A stretch of 7,617 bases of DNA from Acidobacteriota bacterium (lineage in GTDB: Bacteria > Acidobacteriota > Blastocatellia > RBC074). The number at the start of each line of letters is the position of its first letter. The stretch's first letter is position 1. The notes beneath the pieces are model-generated. The model was not told where the DNA came from. It made no database searches and worked only from the letters and a program-made list of their open reading frames with translations. The stretch spans positions 1 to 7,617 of the forward strand of contig JABFSD010000165.1 in the NCBI GenBank assembly GCA_013140935.1, read 5' to 3'. A program made the position numbers and the translations under genes. Shown one piece after another: positions 1 to 5,867 of the stretch.

Positions 1-1
1 G

Positions 2-307
2 GCTTATTACTTCCACCGCGAAAGTTATCGCCATCTTGGATACGCGCTCACGCATCGCTATTTGTTCACGCGCGCAGGCTGGCTGGGACGCGCCACGCGC
101 ATCATTCCGATCAGCAAGATTCAGGGTTTGGAAATTACGCAAACGCCGTTTGATCGGCGCTTGGGCTTGGCGGGCTTGAACATTGATACCGCCGGACAGG
201 CGTTCACCGGCGGCGTGCCGCGCATCAGCAATCTTCCTCTTTCAGAAGCTGAAGAACTCGCGCGGCTGTTGGCTTATCAAGCCGGGCTGACGACGTATAA
301 AGGCTAA
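2..307 (+). CDS. Bacterial PH-domain protein (YdbT/YdbS-like), 3' end only
   Basis: The reading frame is open from the window edge and ends at TAA 305-307, leaving about 101 C-terminal residues. The visible part matches the bacterial PH domain family (bPH_2, formerly DUF304) found in YdbS/YdbT-type membrane proteins. A Y-x-L-T-x-R-Y motif (YALTHRYLF) is followed by a G-W-L-G turn, then a strand-rich stretch with [20 protein letters not shown], and then the L-G-L-A-x-L-x-I-D-T-A-G motif typical of the domain. The tail ([13 protein letters not shown]) is the usual C-terminal helix. No membrane segment is visible in this fragment; in the family these lie upstream. The molecular role is poorly known; family members are linked to the cell envelope. 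A TTG at 62 could be read as a start, but homology runs upstream of it, so it is internal. It lies on the opposite strand to the purine genes and is followed by a decayed region. Confidence 0.8.
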   Translation, partial: AYYFHRESYRHLGYALTHRYLFTRAGWLGRATRIIPISKIQGLEITQTPFDRRLGLAGLNIDTAGQAFTGGVPRISNLPLSEAEELARLLAYQAGLTTYKG

Positions 308-312
308 CCGGT

Positions 313-336
313 GGCACAAGCTGCCGAGCTTGTGCC
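313..336. repeat. Perfect 10-bp hairpin just after the PH-domain gene
   Basis: GGCACAAGCT (313-322) and AGCTTGTGCC (327-336) are perfect inverted repeats around a GCCG loop. The hairpin starts 5 bp after the stop codon of the PH-domain gene. No T-run follows on the + strand (the next bases are gatcacaagg), so it is not a canonical intrinsic terminator. It could still block exonucleases at the 3' end of that mRNA, or be one copy of a dispersed intergenic palindrome. Confidence 0.75.
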
Positions 337-431
337 GATCACAAGGCAAAAAATTACTACGGAACGGACATCCCCCTACGCACCTTCTGCCCAGCGTACG
401 CGTAACCATCAATGCGTTGCCTGCGGGAGCC

Positions 432-454
432 GCGCAACTTTGGCGAAGTTGCGC
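432..454. repeat. Perfect 9-bp hairpin in the decayed intergenic region
   Basis: GCGCAACTT (432-440) and AAGTTGCGC (446-454) form a perfect 9-bp stem with the 5-base loop TGGCG. No T-run follows. It lies in a stretch (308-519) where I find no gene. Its design (short perfect stem, 4-5 base loop, outside genes) resembles the hairpin at 313-336, although the sequences differ. Confidence 0.65.
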
Positions 455-519
455 CACCGTTGCGCGCGGTTTCGTTCTCCCCTGAATCGCTTTAGACTGC
501 GCGCACTTTTCCTTCCCGC

Positions 520-661
520 GACATTTTGACGGTGCCTGACTTCGGACTGCACGAAAGCGCACCTTACCTCGTCGCCGAATTGCTCGCGGGCGAAGAGTTG
601 CGCGTGCAGTACCAACGATGGCCGCGTGAAGAGTCTTGATTTCGGTTTGGCGAAGCTGAAG
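520..661 (+). pseudogene. Remnant of a Ser/Thr protein kinase, internally deleted and frameshifted
   Basis: Two pieces of a Hanks-type Ser/Thr kinase are recognisable. From about 520 (frame of 532) the translation reads DILTVPDFGLHESAPYLVAE, then LLAGEELR. This matches the beta4-beta5 and hinge region of bacterial kinases (typically ILTVxDxGxHxGxPYLVxELLxGExLR). The frame stops at TGA 637-639. From 617, one frame over, the translation reads DGRVKSLDFGLAKLK, which matches the magnesium-binding DFG segment (usually VKxLDFGLAKL). In an intact kinase roughly 55-60 residues containing the HRD catalytic loop separate these segments; here they abut at about 610-617. The ATP-binding glycine loop and lysine are not seen upstream (TAG at 493-495), and everything after DFG is replaced by the ATPase sequence. 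The product cannot be an active kinase. The order of motifs and the shared strand make chance resemblance unlikely. Confidence 0.75.
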
Positions 662-684
662 CCACAGAAGCTGGCAAATCGGCT

Positions 685-1869
685 TTGCGTGACTGGTCGC
701 GCGCCATTCCACGTCCGCTGATCGTCTTTCTGGATGAGATTGATTCGCTGAAAGATGACTTGCTGCTGTCCATCCCGCATCAGTTTCGCGACGGGTTCAC
801 CTATCGCCCGAAGAGCTTTCCCTGGTCGCTGGGGCTGATCGGGATGCGCGATGTGCGCGATTACAAAATCAAATCGGGCGGCAGCGACCACCTCAATACC
901 TCCAGCCCGTTTAATGTCAAAGCGCGCTCGCTGACGATGGAAAACTTTTCAGCGGCGGATGTCGCGACGCTTTATCGTCAGCATACGGCGGAAACCGGAC
1001 AGGTCTTCACCGACGAGGCGGTGGCGCGCGCGTATGAACTGACGCAGGGGCAGCCCTATATGGTCAATGTCCTGGCCAAAGTGGCGGTTGAGGAACTGCA
1101 AACCGATCCGGCGCAGCCCGTGACCATCAGCGAGATTGAGCGGTCAAAAGACATTCTGATTGAGCGGCAGGAAACACATCTGGATTCGCTGCTGGAGCGG
1201 CTGCGCGAAACACGTGTGCGCCAGATTATCGAACCCATTCTGGCGGGCAATGCGCTGGGTGATCTGCCGCCGGATGATCTGCGCTTGGTTCAGGATCTGG
1301 GGCTGGTCAGGCGAATCAATGGCAGCGGCCTTTTCATCGCCAATCCCATCTATCACGAAATCATTCCGAATGTGCTGTCCGATGTGACGCGCGCTTCATT
1401 GCCGCAAATTGCGCCTGCGTGGCTGAACGCAGATGGCAGCCTCAACCCCGAACACCTGCGTGAGTCCTTTCTGGAATTCTGGCGACAGCACGGTCAACCA
1501 CTGCTGGGCAGCGTGCATTATCACGAAATCGCGCCGCATATCGTCTTGCTCGCCTTTTTGCATCGTGTCGCCAATGGCGGCGGACGGATCGAACGCGAAT
1601 ACGCCATCGGCACGCGGCGCATGGATGTCTGTCTGCGCTACGGCAAATTCACGCTGGGAATGGAACTCAAGGTCTGGCGCGATGGCAAATCCGATCCGTT
1701 GAAGGAAGGGCTGAAGCAACTTGATGTTTATCTGAACGGATTGAGTCAAGACATCGGCTGGCTGGTGATCTTCGATCAACGCAACGGCTTGCCCGACCTG
1801 AGTGAACGAACTACGACGGAAACGGCGGTGTCGCCCGCCGGGCGGACGATTACCGTGATTCGCGGCTGA
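685..1869 (+). CDS. AAA-like ATPase, N-terminally truncated (no Walker A), possible nuclease-like C-terminus
   Basis: The 394-codon frame (TTG at 685; frame open from 640) belongs to the AAA-like ATPase family that I recognise from Acidobacteria and similar genomes. Residues 11-20 (PLIVFLDEID) are Walker B. Residues 51-60 (LIGMRDVRDY) look like the sensor-1/arginine region. GQPYMVNVL (122-130) and PIYHEIIP (221-228) belong to the helical lid and winged-helix-like region. The C-terminal 100 residues show E304, D314 (RRMDVCLRYG), E327-x-K329 (MELKVW) and Q345 (LKQLDVYL), an arrangement like a PD-(D/E)XK nuclease fold. Full-length relatives have roughly 100 more N-terminal residues carrying Walker A (GxxxxGKT). 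Those are missing, because the frame runs back into the kinase remnant and stops at 637-639. No Shine-Dalgarno sequence precedes the TTG. ATP binding by this product is unlikely, so it is probably a decaying gene even though the remaining frame is clean. The cellular role of the family is unknown to me; defence-related and regulatory roles are both possible. Confidence 0.7.
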   Translation: MRDWSRAIPRPLIVFLDEIDSLKDDLLLSIPHQFRDGFTYRPKSFPWSLGLIGMRDVRDYKIKSGGSDHLNTSSPFNVKARSLTMENFSAADVATLYRQHTAETGQVFTDEAVARAYELTQGQPYMVNVLAKVAVEELQTDPAQPVTISEIERSKDILIERQETHLDSLLERLRETRVRQIIEPILAGNALGDLPPDDLRLVQDLGLVRRINGSGLFIANPIYHEIIPNVLSDVTRASLPQIAPAWLNADGSLNPEHLRESFLEFWRQHGQPLLGSVHYHEIAPHIVLLAFLHRVANGGGRIEREYAIGTRRMDVCLRYGKFTLGMELKVWRDGKSDPLKEGLKQLDVYLNGLSQDIGWLVIFDQRNGLPDLSERTTTETAVSPAGRTITVIRG

Positions 1870-1872
1870 CAG

Positions 1873-2187
1873 TTAGAGCGATTCATCCAATGCCATCTGA
1901 AAATCCTGCGCCATACTCGGATGCCCGTGGCGCGAAGCAGCGGCGATGCCTTGCTGATAAGCCGCGCGCGCTTCTTCGGTGCGGCCCAAGCGATCCAACG
2001 CCTGCGCCAGTTTGCCGTAAGCGTTGCCCTGATCGTCAGCCTGACTCAAATAAGTTTGCAACTCAGTGACGGCGTCAGCCCATTGTTCGAGCTTGAGCAA
2101 TTCGTTGGCGAGGCCAAAGCGCACCATCGTGTTGGCGGGGTCAGCCGTGAGCATTTGACGAAAGACTTCGATGCGTGTTTGCGACAT
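1873..2187 (-). CDS. Small TPR-repeat protein
   Basis: This is a 104-residue soluble protein made almost only of tetratricopeptide-type helices. NTMVRFGLANELLKLEQWAD (residues 19-38) and GNAYGKLAQALDRLGRTEEA (54-73) each have the small-residue and A/L pattern of a TPR helix pair. The tail contains GHPSMAQDFQMALDESL. TPR proteins act as protein-protein docking modules; no partner can be read from the sequence. I chose ATG 2187 because the protein then begins MSQTRIEVFRQML directly before the first repeat. An in-frame ATG at 2205 is the alternative, with a GGGAGG 12 bases upstream, but that purine run belongs to the palindromic element at 2217-2293. The gene follows purM on the same strand and may be the last gene of the pur transcript. 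Its stop lies 3 bp from the stop of the convergent ATPase gene, so there is no room for a separate terminator. Confidence 0.75.
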   Translation of the reverse strand: MSQTRIEVFRQMLTADPANTMVRFGLANELLKLEQWADAVTELQTYLSQADDQGNAYGKLAQALDRLGRTEEARAAYQQGIAAASRHGHPSMAQDFQMALDESL

Positions 2188-2216
2188 GGTTTTGAATATA
2201 GCCATCAAGAAAATGA

Positions 2217-2293
2217 TCCTCCCACGAAGGAACACGAAGTTTTCACGAAGAAGAAAAGACTTCGTGTCCTCTTCGTGCGGTTTCGTGGGAGGA
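2217..2293. repeat. Palindromic element with nested inverted repeats between purM and TPR gene
   Basis: The ends are perfect 12-bp inverted repeats, TCCTCCCACGAA (2217-2228) and TTCGTGGGAGGA (2282-2293). Inside them ACACGAAGT (2232-2240) and ACTTCGTGT (2259-2267) form a 9-bp stem, extended by AGG/CCT with one bulged base. The word CACGAAG or its complement CTTCGTG occurs four times in the 77 bp. The unit can fold as a long imperfect hairpin. It looks like a dispersed intergenic palindrome (REP/MITE-like) rather than a gene. It begins 29 bp after the purM stop and may protect or end the purM mRNA. It also supplies the GGGAGG upstream of the TPR gene. Confidence 0.75.
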
Positions 2294-2321
2294 AGTCTTT
2301 TTCCGAAAGGTCATCGTTGAA

Positions 2322-3350
2322 TCAAACGAATCGTACCGAGCGAATGCCGCTGACGACTTCGCCCAGCACGTAATGCTTTTCGCGCGCGTTGTCGAGTTGG
2401 TCAATCACGAATTGCGCGAAGCCTTTATGCACGATCACGACCATGCCGATGCCCATGTTGAAAGTACGCATCATGTCGTCGTGCGGTACGTTACCTAGTC
2501 TTTGAATCAGGTTGAACACGGGCGGTACGGGCCAACTGTTTTGGTTAATGACGACTTCGACGTTGTGCGGCAGGATGCGCGGAATGTTTTCGACCAGTCC
2601 GCCGCCGGTGATGTGCGCCATGCCTTTGATTGCGCCTTCGTGTTCGATGACTTTCGACAAGCCGGGCAGGTAATTCTTATGCGGCTTGAGCAATTCTTCG
2701 CCGACGGTACAGCCCAATTCGTCTACGTGCGTATTGACTTTGTAACCGGCTACATCGAACAAGACTTTGCGCGCGAGGCTGTATCCATTGGTGTGCAAGC
2801 CCGCTGACGGAATGCCGATGACGACGTCGCCGTCAGTGATGCGCGAACCGTTGATGACTTTCTTTTTGTCCACTACGCCGACGATGAATCCGGCAATGTC
2901 ATATTCGCCGTCCTGATAAAAGCCCGGCATCTCAGCCGTCTCTCCGCCCAACAGCGCGCAATCAGAATCGCGGCAACCGCTGGCGATGCCTTCGACGATT
3001 TGCGTGATCGTGTTGGGGTCGAGCTTGCCGCAGGCGATGTAATCCAGAAAAAACAACGGACGCGCGCCTTGCACGAGAATGTCGCCGATGCAGGCCGACA
3101 CCAGATCGTAACCGACCGTGTTGTGAATGCCGGTCTCAAAAGCGATCTTGAGTTTCGTGCCTACGCCGTCGCAACTGGCGACGAGGACGGGGCTGCGCGT
3201 GTCGTCGAAACTGCCGCTGAACATTCCGCCGAAACTGCCGATGTCGGAAAGTACGTTGATGTTGTAAGTCGAACGCGCCAGTTTTTTGATGCGTTCGGTA
3301 GCGTGATTGGCGGCGTCAATGTCTACGCCAGCGTCTTTGTACGTTGTCAT
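2322..3350 (-). CDS. purM: Phosphoribosylformylglycinamidine cyclo-ligase (AIR synthetase)
   Basis: PurM closes formylglycinamidine ribonucleotide (FGAM) with ATP to give aminoimidazole ribonucleotide, the fifth step of de novo purine synthesis in the cytosol. The 342-residue product has the usual family length and motifs. The start MTTYKDAGVDIDAANHATER matches the YKDAGVDIDAG-type N-terminus. CDGVGTK (60-66) and GGETAEMPG (135-143) are nucleotide/phosphate-binding loops, HTNGYS is at 186-191, ITGGGLVENIPR at 247-258 and FNMGIGMV from 297. An in-frame ATG at 3407 would add 19 residues (MPNARLKAELRTR and so on), but these are encoded by the 28-bp inverted repeat, so ATG 3350 is preferred. No clear Shine-Dalgarno sequence precedes it. 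purM follows purF on the same strand after 102 bp, and the two are very likely cotranscribed. The C-terminus (VLGEVVSGIRSVRFV) is complete. Confidence 0.96.
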   Translation of the reverse strand: MTTYKDAGVDIDAANHATERIKKLARSTYNINVLSDIGSFGGMFSGSFDDTRSPVLVASCDGVGTKLKIAFETGIHNTVGYDLVSACIGDILVQGARPLFFLDYIACGKLDPNTITQIVEGIASGCRDSDCALLGGETAEMPGFYQDGEYDIAGFIVGVVDKKKVINGSRITDGDVVIGIPSAGLHTNGYSLARKVLFDVAGYKVNTHVDELGCTVGEELLKPHKNYLPGLSKVIEHEGAIKGMAHITGGGLVENIPRILPHNVEVVINQNSWPVPPVFNLIQRLGNVPHDDMMRTFNMGIGMVVIVHKGFAQFVIDQLDNAREKHYVLGEVVSGIRSVRFV

Positions 3351-3369
3351 GAGTTGGATGAACGAAATA

Positions 3370-3444
3370 CGCGTTCGTAGTTCCGCCTTTAGGCGGGCGT
3401 TCGGCATGCGAAGCCACCCGCCTAAAGGCGGAACTACGAACGCG
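3370..3444. repeat. 28-bp perfect inverted repeat in the purF–purM gap
   Basis: The arms 3370-3397 and 3417-3444 are perfectly complementary over 28 bp around a 19-bp spacer (3398-3416). Each arm carries its own small palindrome, CCGCCTTTAGGCGG (6-bp stem, TT loop), so each arm can fold alone as well as with its partner. The structure fills most of the gap between the purF stop and the purM start. On the - strand, the direction of the genes, no T-run follows, so it is not a typical intrinsic terminator. On the + strand a short CTTTT follows the right arm. It looks like an intergenic repeat unit inserted twice head-to-head, or one REP-like/MITE element. It could act as an attenuator or mRNA-stability element between the two pur genes. 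Confidence 0.85.
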
Positions 3445-3452
3445 CTTTTGAT

Positions 3453-4922
3453 TTAGTCGGTCGCTAGCGGAACGGCGGTGAGTTCTTCACGCTCATGCGA
3501 AGTCTCGCCGAAGTTACCAAGTTGAGTGGGGTAATTGCCGGTATAACAAGCCGAGCAAAAACGTTTTTGTTCGCCGTCGCCCACGGCGTCGTAAAGCCCT
3601 TGCAGACTTAGATAGCCGAGTGAATCGGCTTCGAGAAACTCGCGTATCTGTTCAACGGAATTGTGCGACGCGATGAGTTCATTGCGCGTCGGCGTGTCTA
3701 CGCCGTAATAGCACGGCCAACTCGTGGGTGGGCAACTGATGCGCATATGGACTTCTTTCGCACCGGCTTCGCGCACCATCTTCACGATCTTTTTTGACGT
3801 AGTGCCGCGCACGATCGAATCGTCAATCAGCACTACGCGCTTGCCTTCGATCAGGTCACGGACGGGATTGAGTTTGATGCGCACGCCGAGGTGGCGCGTG
3901 TTCGATTGCGGTTCGATGAACGTGCGCCCGATGTAATGGTTGCGCATCATTCCGAAACGAAACTTCAAGCCGGATTCGGAAGCGAAGCCAATCGCGGCGG
4001 CGACGCCTGAATCGGGCACGGGCACGACGATGGCGTCGTCGGTTTTCTCAATCGGAGCTTCGCGCGCCAGAGCTTTGCCCATCAGGTGGCGGCTCTTGTT
4101 GACGCTGCGTCCGAAGACGATGGAATCAGGCCGCGAAAAATAAACGTGTTCGAAAATGCAATGCGTATGCGGCTTGGGCGGAAAAGGAAAGTTCGAAGTG
4201 ATGCCGTGTGAGTCAACGACGACGACTTCGCCGGGCGCTACGTCGCGCAGGTAAGTCGCGCCGATTAAATCGAAGGCGCAGGTTTCTGACGCGAATACCG
4301 TCGCGCCTTCGAGTTCGCCCATGCACAGCGGACGAAAACCGCGTGGGTCGCGCACGGCGATCAAACGATCGGGCGTAGCGAACAGCATCGAAAAAGCGCC
4401 GTCATCGAACATCAGGGCTTCGACGATGGCTTCGATGAGATCGCGGCGACGGGAACGCGCGATGCGATGCAGGACGACTTCGGTGTCGGAAGTGGATTGA
4501 AAAATCGCTCCGTCATATTCGAGTTGCCGGCGCGCTTCGCTGGCGTCGGGCAGGTTGCCGTTGTGGCAAAGCGCGAGTTGTCCGAATCCGCACTTGATGG
4601 CGAAAGGCTGCGCTTCGTTGATGCTGACTTTGCCGGCGGTCGAATAACGCACGTGGCCGATGGCGACGTGGCCTTTGAGGCGCGCGATTTTGGGCGGCGT
4701 GAACAGGTCGTTGACGTGTCCCATGCCGCGTTCGGAATACATTTGCCCGCCGTCGCCGCTGACGATGCCGGCTGATTCCTGCCCGCGATGTTGCAAGGCA
4801 TACAAGCCCAGATAGGCCGTCTCAGCGGCCTGAATTTCAGCAGGATTCGGCTGCCCACTCGGTTGCCCAATTGATTGGTAAATACCGAACACGCCGCACT
4901 CTTCACGTAACTTATCGAACAT
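3453..4922 (-). CDS. purF: Amidophosphoribosyltransferase (glutamine PRPP amidotransferase)
   Basis: PurF transfers ammonia from glutamine to PRPP to give phosphoribosylamine, the first committed step of purine synthesis. The 489-residue product has an N-terminal Ntn-hydrolase glutaminase domain followed by a type I phosphoribosyltransferase domain. Cys9 in EECGVFGIY is the predicted nucleophile after removal of an eight-residue propeptide. LQHRGQESAG (43-52), GHVRYSTAG (89-97), CHNGNLP (119-125) and DPRGFRPL (192-199) line the glutaminase site. VVLIDDSIVRGTT (363-375) is the PRPP loop. C255, C404 (or C397), C456 and C459 fit the four ligands of the [4Fe-4S] cluster of the Bacillus-type enzyme, which tends to be oxygen-sensitive. 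Between GIY and AYLGLYALQHRG there is an extra segment of about 15 residues (IGQPSGQPNPAEIQ) compared with the Bacillus enzyme. ATG 4922 is fixed by the propeptide length. It is the first gene of the pur group here. Confidence 0.96.
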   Translation of the reverse strand: MFDKLREECGVFGIYQSIGQPSGQPNPAEIQAAETAYLGLYALQHRGQESAGIVSGDGGQMYSERGMGHVNDLFTPPKIARLKGHVAIGHVRYSTAGKVSINEAQPFAIKCGFGQLALCHNGNLPDASEARRQLEYDGAIFQSTSDTEVVLHRIARSRRRDLIEAIVEALMFDDGAFSMLFATPDRLIAVRDPRGFRPLCMGELEGATVFASETCAFDLIGATYLRDVAPGEVVVVDSHGITSNFPFPPKPHTHCIFEHVYFSRPDSIVFGRSVNKSRHLMGKALAREAPIEKTDDAIVVPVPDSGVAAAIGFASESGLKFRFGMMRNHYIGRTFIEPQSNTRHLGVRIKLNPVRDLIEGKRVVLIDDSIVRGTTSKKIVKMVREAGAKEVHMRISCPPTSWPCYYGVDTPTRNELIASHNSVEQIREFLEADSLGYLSLQGLYDAVGDGEQKRFCSACYTGNYPTQLGNFGETSHEREELTAVPLATD

Positions 4923-4975
4923 GGATTACTGTTGCTTACGAATGATTTCTTGCTGTGTGGTTTTGAGTAAGCCGC

Positions 4976-4981
4976 AGTATA
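4976..4981 (-). promoter_or_regulatory. Possible -10 box for purF
   Basis: On the - strand TATACT (4981 to 4976) matches the sigma-70 -10 consensus at five of six positions and lies 53 bp upstream of the purF start. No good -35 hexamer sits 16-18 bp further upstream (TTTCCC at 17 bp). I see no purine riboswitch or PurR-like palindrome in the 93-bp gap between the toxin gene and purF. This is a weak, pattern-based call. Confidence 0.3.
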
Positions 4982-5015
4982 CGCACGAGCATAGGATAGG
5001 GAAAGAGAGTCAGCG

Positions 5016-5469
5016 TTATGGCATTCCTTCAAGTCTTTTGAACGGTTCGGGGTCTATCCAGTCAATAGCAGGAATGTATTCGGGTTGCAGGTGATGAAAG
5101 TCTTTATCGGTCGTTATCAAGGTGGCGTTCATCGCTGAGGCGGCGGCGGCAATCCACAGATCGTTCTTTCCCATGGTGCGACCGATAGATTCACTGTAAG
5201 CATCTATCGCTTCATACGCTTCAAAGACGATGGGGCTGTCTACGAGCACGCGCAAAAAATATTGAAGGTAAAAACGCATCTGGTCTTTTTTGCGCGCGCG
5301 CCATTTCCATTGAATGGCGAGTGAACGAAGCTCGCCTTCCGTTACTATGCTAATCGCCGGTCGTGGGTCGGCCATCAGCGGCTGATAGGTTTGTTTCACA
5401 CTCAGCCAAAGGCGACTCGCGCACCAGATGAACCAAAATATTTGAATCTAAAAGATAGTTCTTGGGCAT
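5016..5469 (-). pseudogene. PIN-domain toxin (VapC-like), split by a frameshift
   Basis: PIN toxins are small Mg-dependent RNases. Starting at ATG 5469 the - strand reads MPKNYLLDSNILVHLVRESP and then LAE, a textbook PIN N-terminus with the first catalytic Asp (D8). That frame then runs through ECETNLSAADGRP to a TAG at 5352-5350. From about 5402 the adjacent frame continues the same domain for 127 residues to TAA at 5016. Counting from the GTG at 5399, that part has TEGELRSL with E23, GKNDLWIAA with D80, and ITTDKDF with D98/D100, giving the other catalytic acids, and ends in WIDPEPFKRLEGMP. One extra base (or two missing) near 5400 would join the frames; no homopolymer slippery site is visible there. 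The ATG shares a base with the antitoxin stop (TAATG), so the toxin was probably translated by coupling. Read as written, neither half holds the full active site, so the toxin is likely inactive. A sequencing error is the main alternative. Confidence 0.85.
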
Positions 5470-5846
5470 TAGCTCAACCGCTCAAGGGCTGCATAAACTT
5501 GCTCTTCGGTTTCTTCGCCTCTGATTCGAGCGAGCATGTCAAAGACGGTTTTTCCTTCAGGAATCGGCAGAGGCGGCGGAATGGATTGCAATAATTCCTG
5601 TCGCACCGCCTCTCTCTCTGCGCGTGTGCGTTGCGTGATTCGTTCCGTCGCCCGCTTCAGCGCATTGGGGTCATAGTCATCATCCGTTTTGTGATGACCG
5701 TTCGTGCCGTGAACGGCTTTCGCGTTCCACGCTGCTTCGACATCCTCTTCGACCAAAGCAACGATGAAGGTAGAAGGTTCAACTCCTTTTTGCGCAGCCA
5801 AAGCGACGATCTTGTTTTCTAACTCATGCGGAATCGTCACAATCAT
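5469..5846 (-). CDS. Antitoxin of a VapBC-like pair (putative DNA-binding N-terminus)
   Basis: The 125-residue protein starts MIVTIPHELENKIVALAAQK, a beta-strand followed by a helix, as in ribbon-helix-helix antitoxins. A second helix (PSTFIVALVEEDVEAAW) follows, then a hydrophilic linker (HGTNGHHKTDDDYD) and charged helices. The C-terminus, IPEGKTVFDMLARIRGEE, is the kind of short EGKT-x-x-D/E-hydrophobic motif that antitoxins use to clamp a PIN toxin. Family knowledge predicts that it binds its own promoter and neutralises the toxin. ATG 5846 is chosen because GGAGG (5859-5855) lies 8 bases upstream; a longer frame from 5930 would begin in the TTGTCGG tandem repeat and is not credible. The stop overlaps the toxin ATG. 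The antitoxin frame is intact while the toxin frame is broken, the direction of decay that is tolerated. Confidence 0.8.
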   Translation of the reverse strand: MIVTIPHELENKIVALAAQKGVEPSTFIVALVEEDVEAAWNAKAVHGTNGHHKTDDDYDPNALKRATERITQRTRAEREAVRQELLQSIPPPLPIPEGKTVFDMLARIRGEETEEQVYAALERLS

Positions 5847-5854
5847 TTTCAGTG

Positions 5855-5859
5855 CCTCC
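5855..5859 (-). promoter_or_regulatory. Shine-Dalgarno site of the antitoxin gene
   Basis: GGAGG on the - strand, 8 bases before ATG 5846, is the strongest ribosome-binding site I found in the window. It decides the start of the antitoxin against the 28-codon longer frame. Confidence 0.75.
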
Positions 5860-5867
5860 AATCTATC

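Larger units (their letters stand above)
308..519. other. Non-coding stretch between PH gene and kinase remnant
   Basis: No reading frame in this stretch gives a protein I recognise. The short ORFs here have the arginine-, alanine- and cysteine-rich composition expected of chance frames in GC-rich DNA. Apart from the two hairpins listed separately I see no RNA gene, promoter or repeat. The upstream part of the decayed kinase gene may once have lain here. Confidence 0.5.

Noticed and set aside
640..700. A GKS tripeptide (EATEAGKSAL) upstream of the ATPase start, looking like a Walker A motif.
   Set aside because: The glycine five positions before GKS is missing (it is Glu), and the motif is only about 18 residues before Walker B, far closer than in any P-loop ATPase of this kind.
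242..891. Long open frames on the - strand opposite the decayed spacer and ATPase start.
   Set aside because: Their translations show no motif and have the Arg/Ala-rich composition of antisense GC-rich frames, while the + strand carries recognisable kinase and ATPase motifs.
2217..2293. CRISPR-like repeats (recurring CACGAAG/CTTCGTG).
   Set aside because: The words are short, alternate in orientation and lack regular unique spacers; they are parts of one palindrome, and no cas gene is nearby.
3351..3407. A 19-residue N-terminal extension of PurM from ATG 3407.
   Set aside because: The extension is largely translated from the inverted repeat, and known PurM proteins begin close to the YKDAGVDID motif, so ATG 3350 fits better.
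3370..3444. Intrinsic transcription terminator for purF.
   Set aside because: No T-run follows the stem in the direction of transcription, and it would cut purM off from purF; a repeat element is the simpler reading.
4412..5032. A 206-codon open frame on the - strand overlapping purF.
   Set aside because: It is purF read in another frame; it is rich in Ser, Arg and Pro, has no family motif, and purF itself is unmistakable.
5390..5410. Programmed ribosomal frameshifting in the toxin gene.
   Set aside because: There is no slippery heptamer or homopolymer and no obvious downstream structure; a plain mutation or a sequencing error is more likely.
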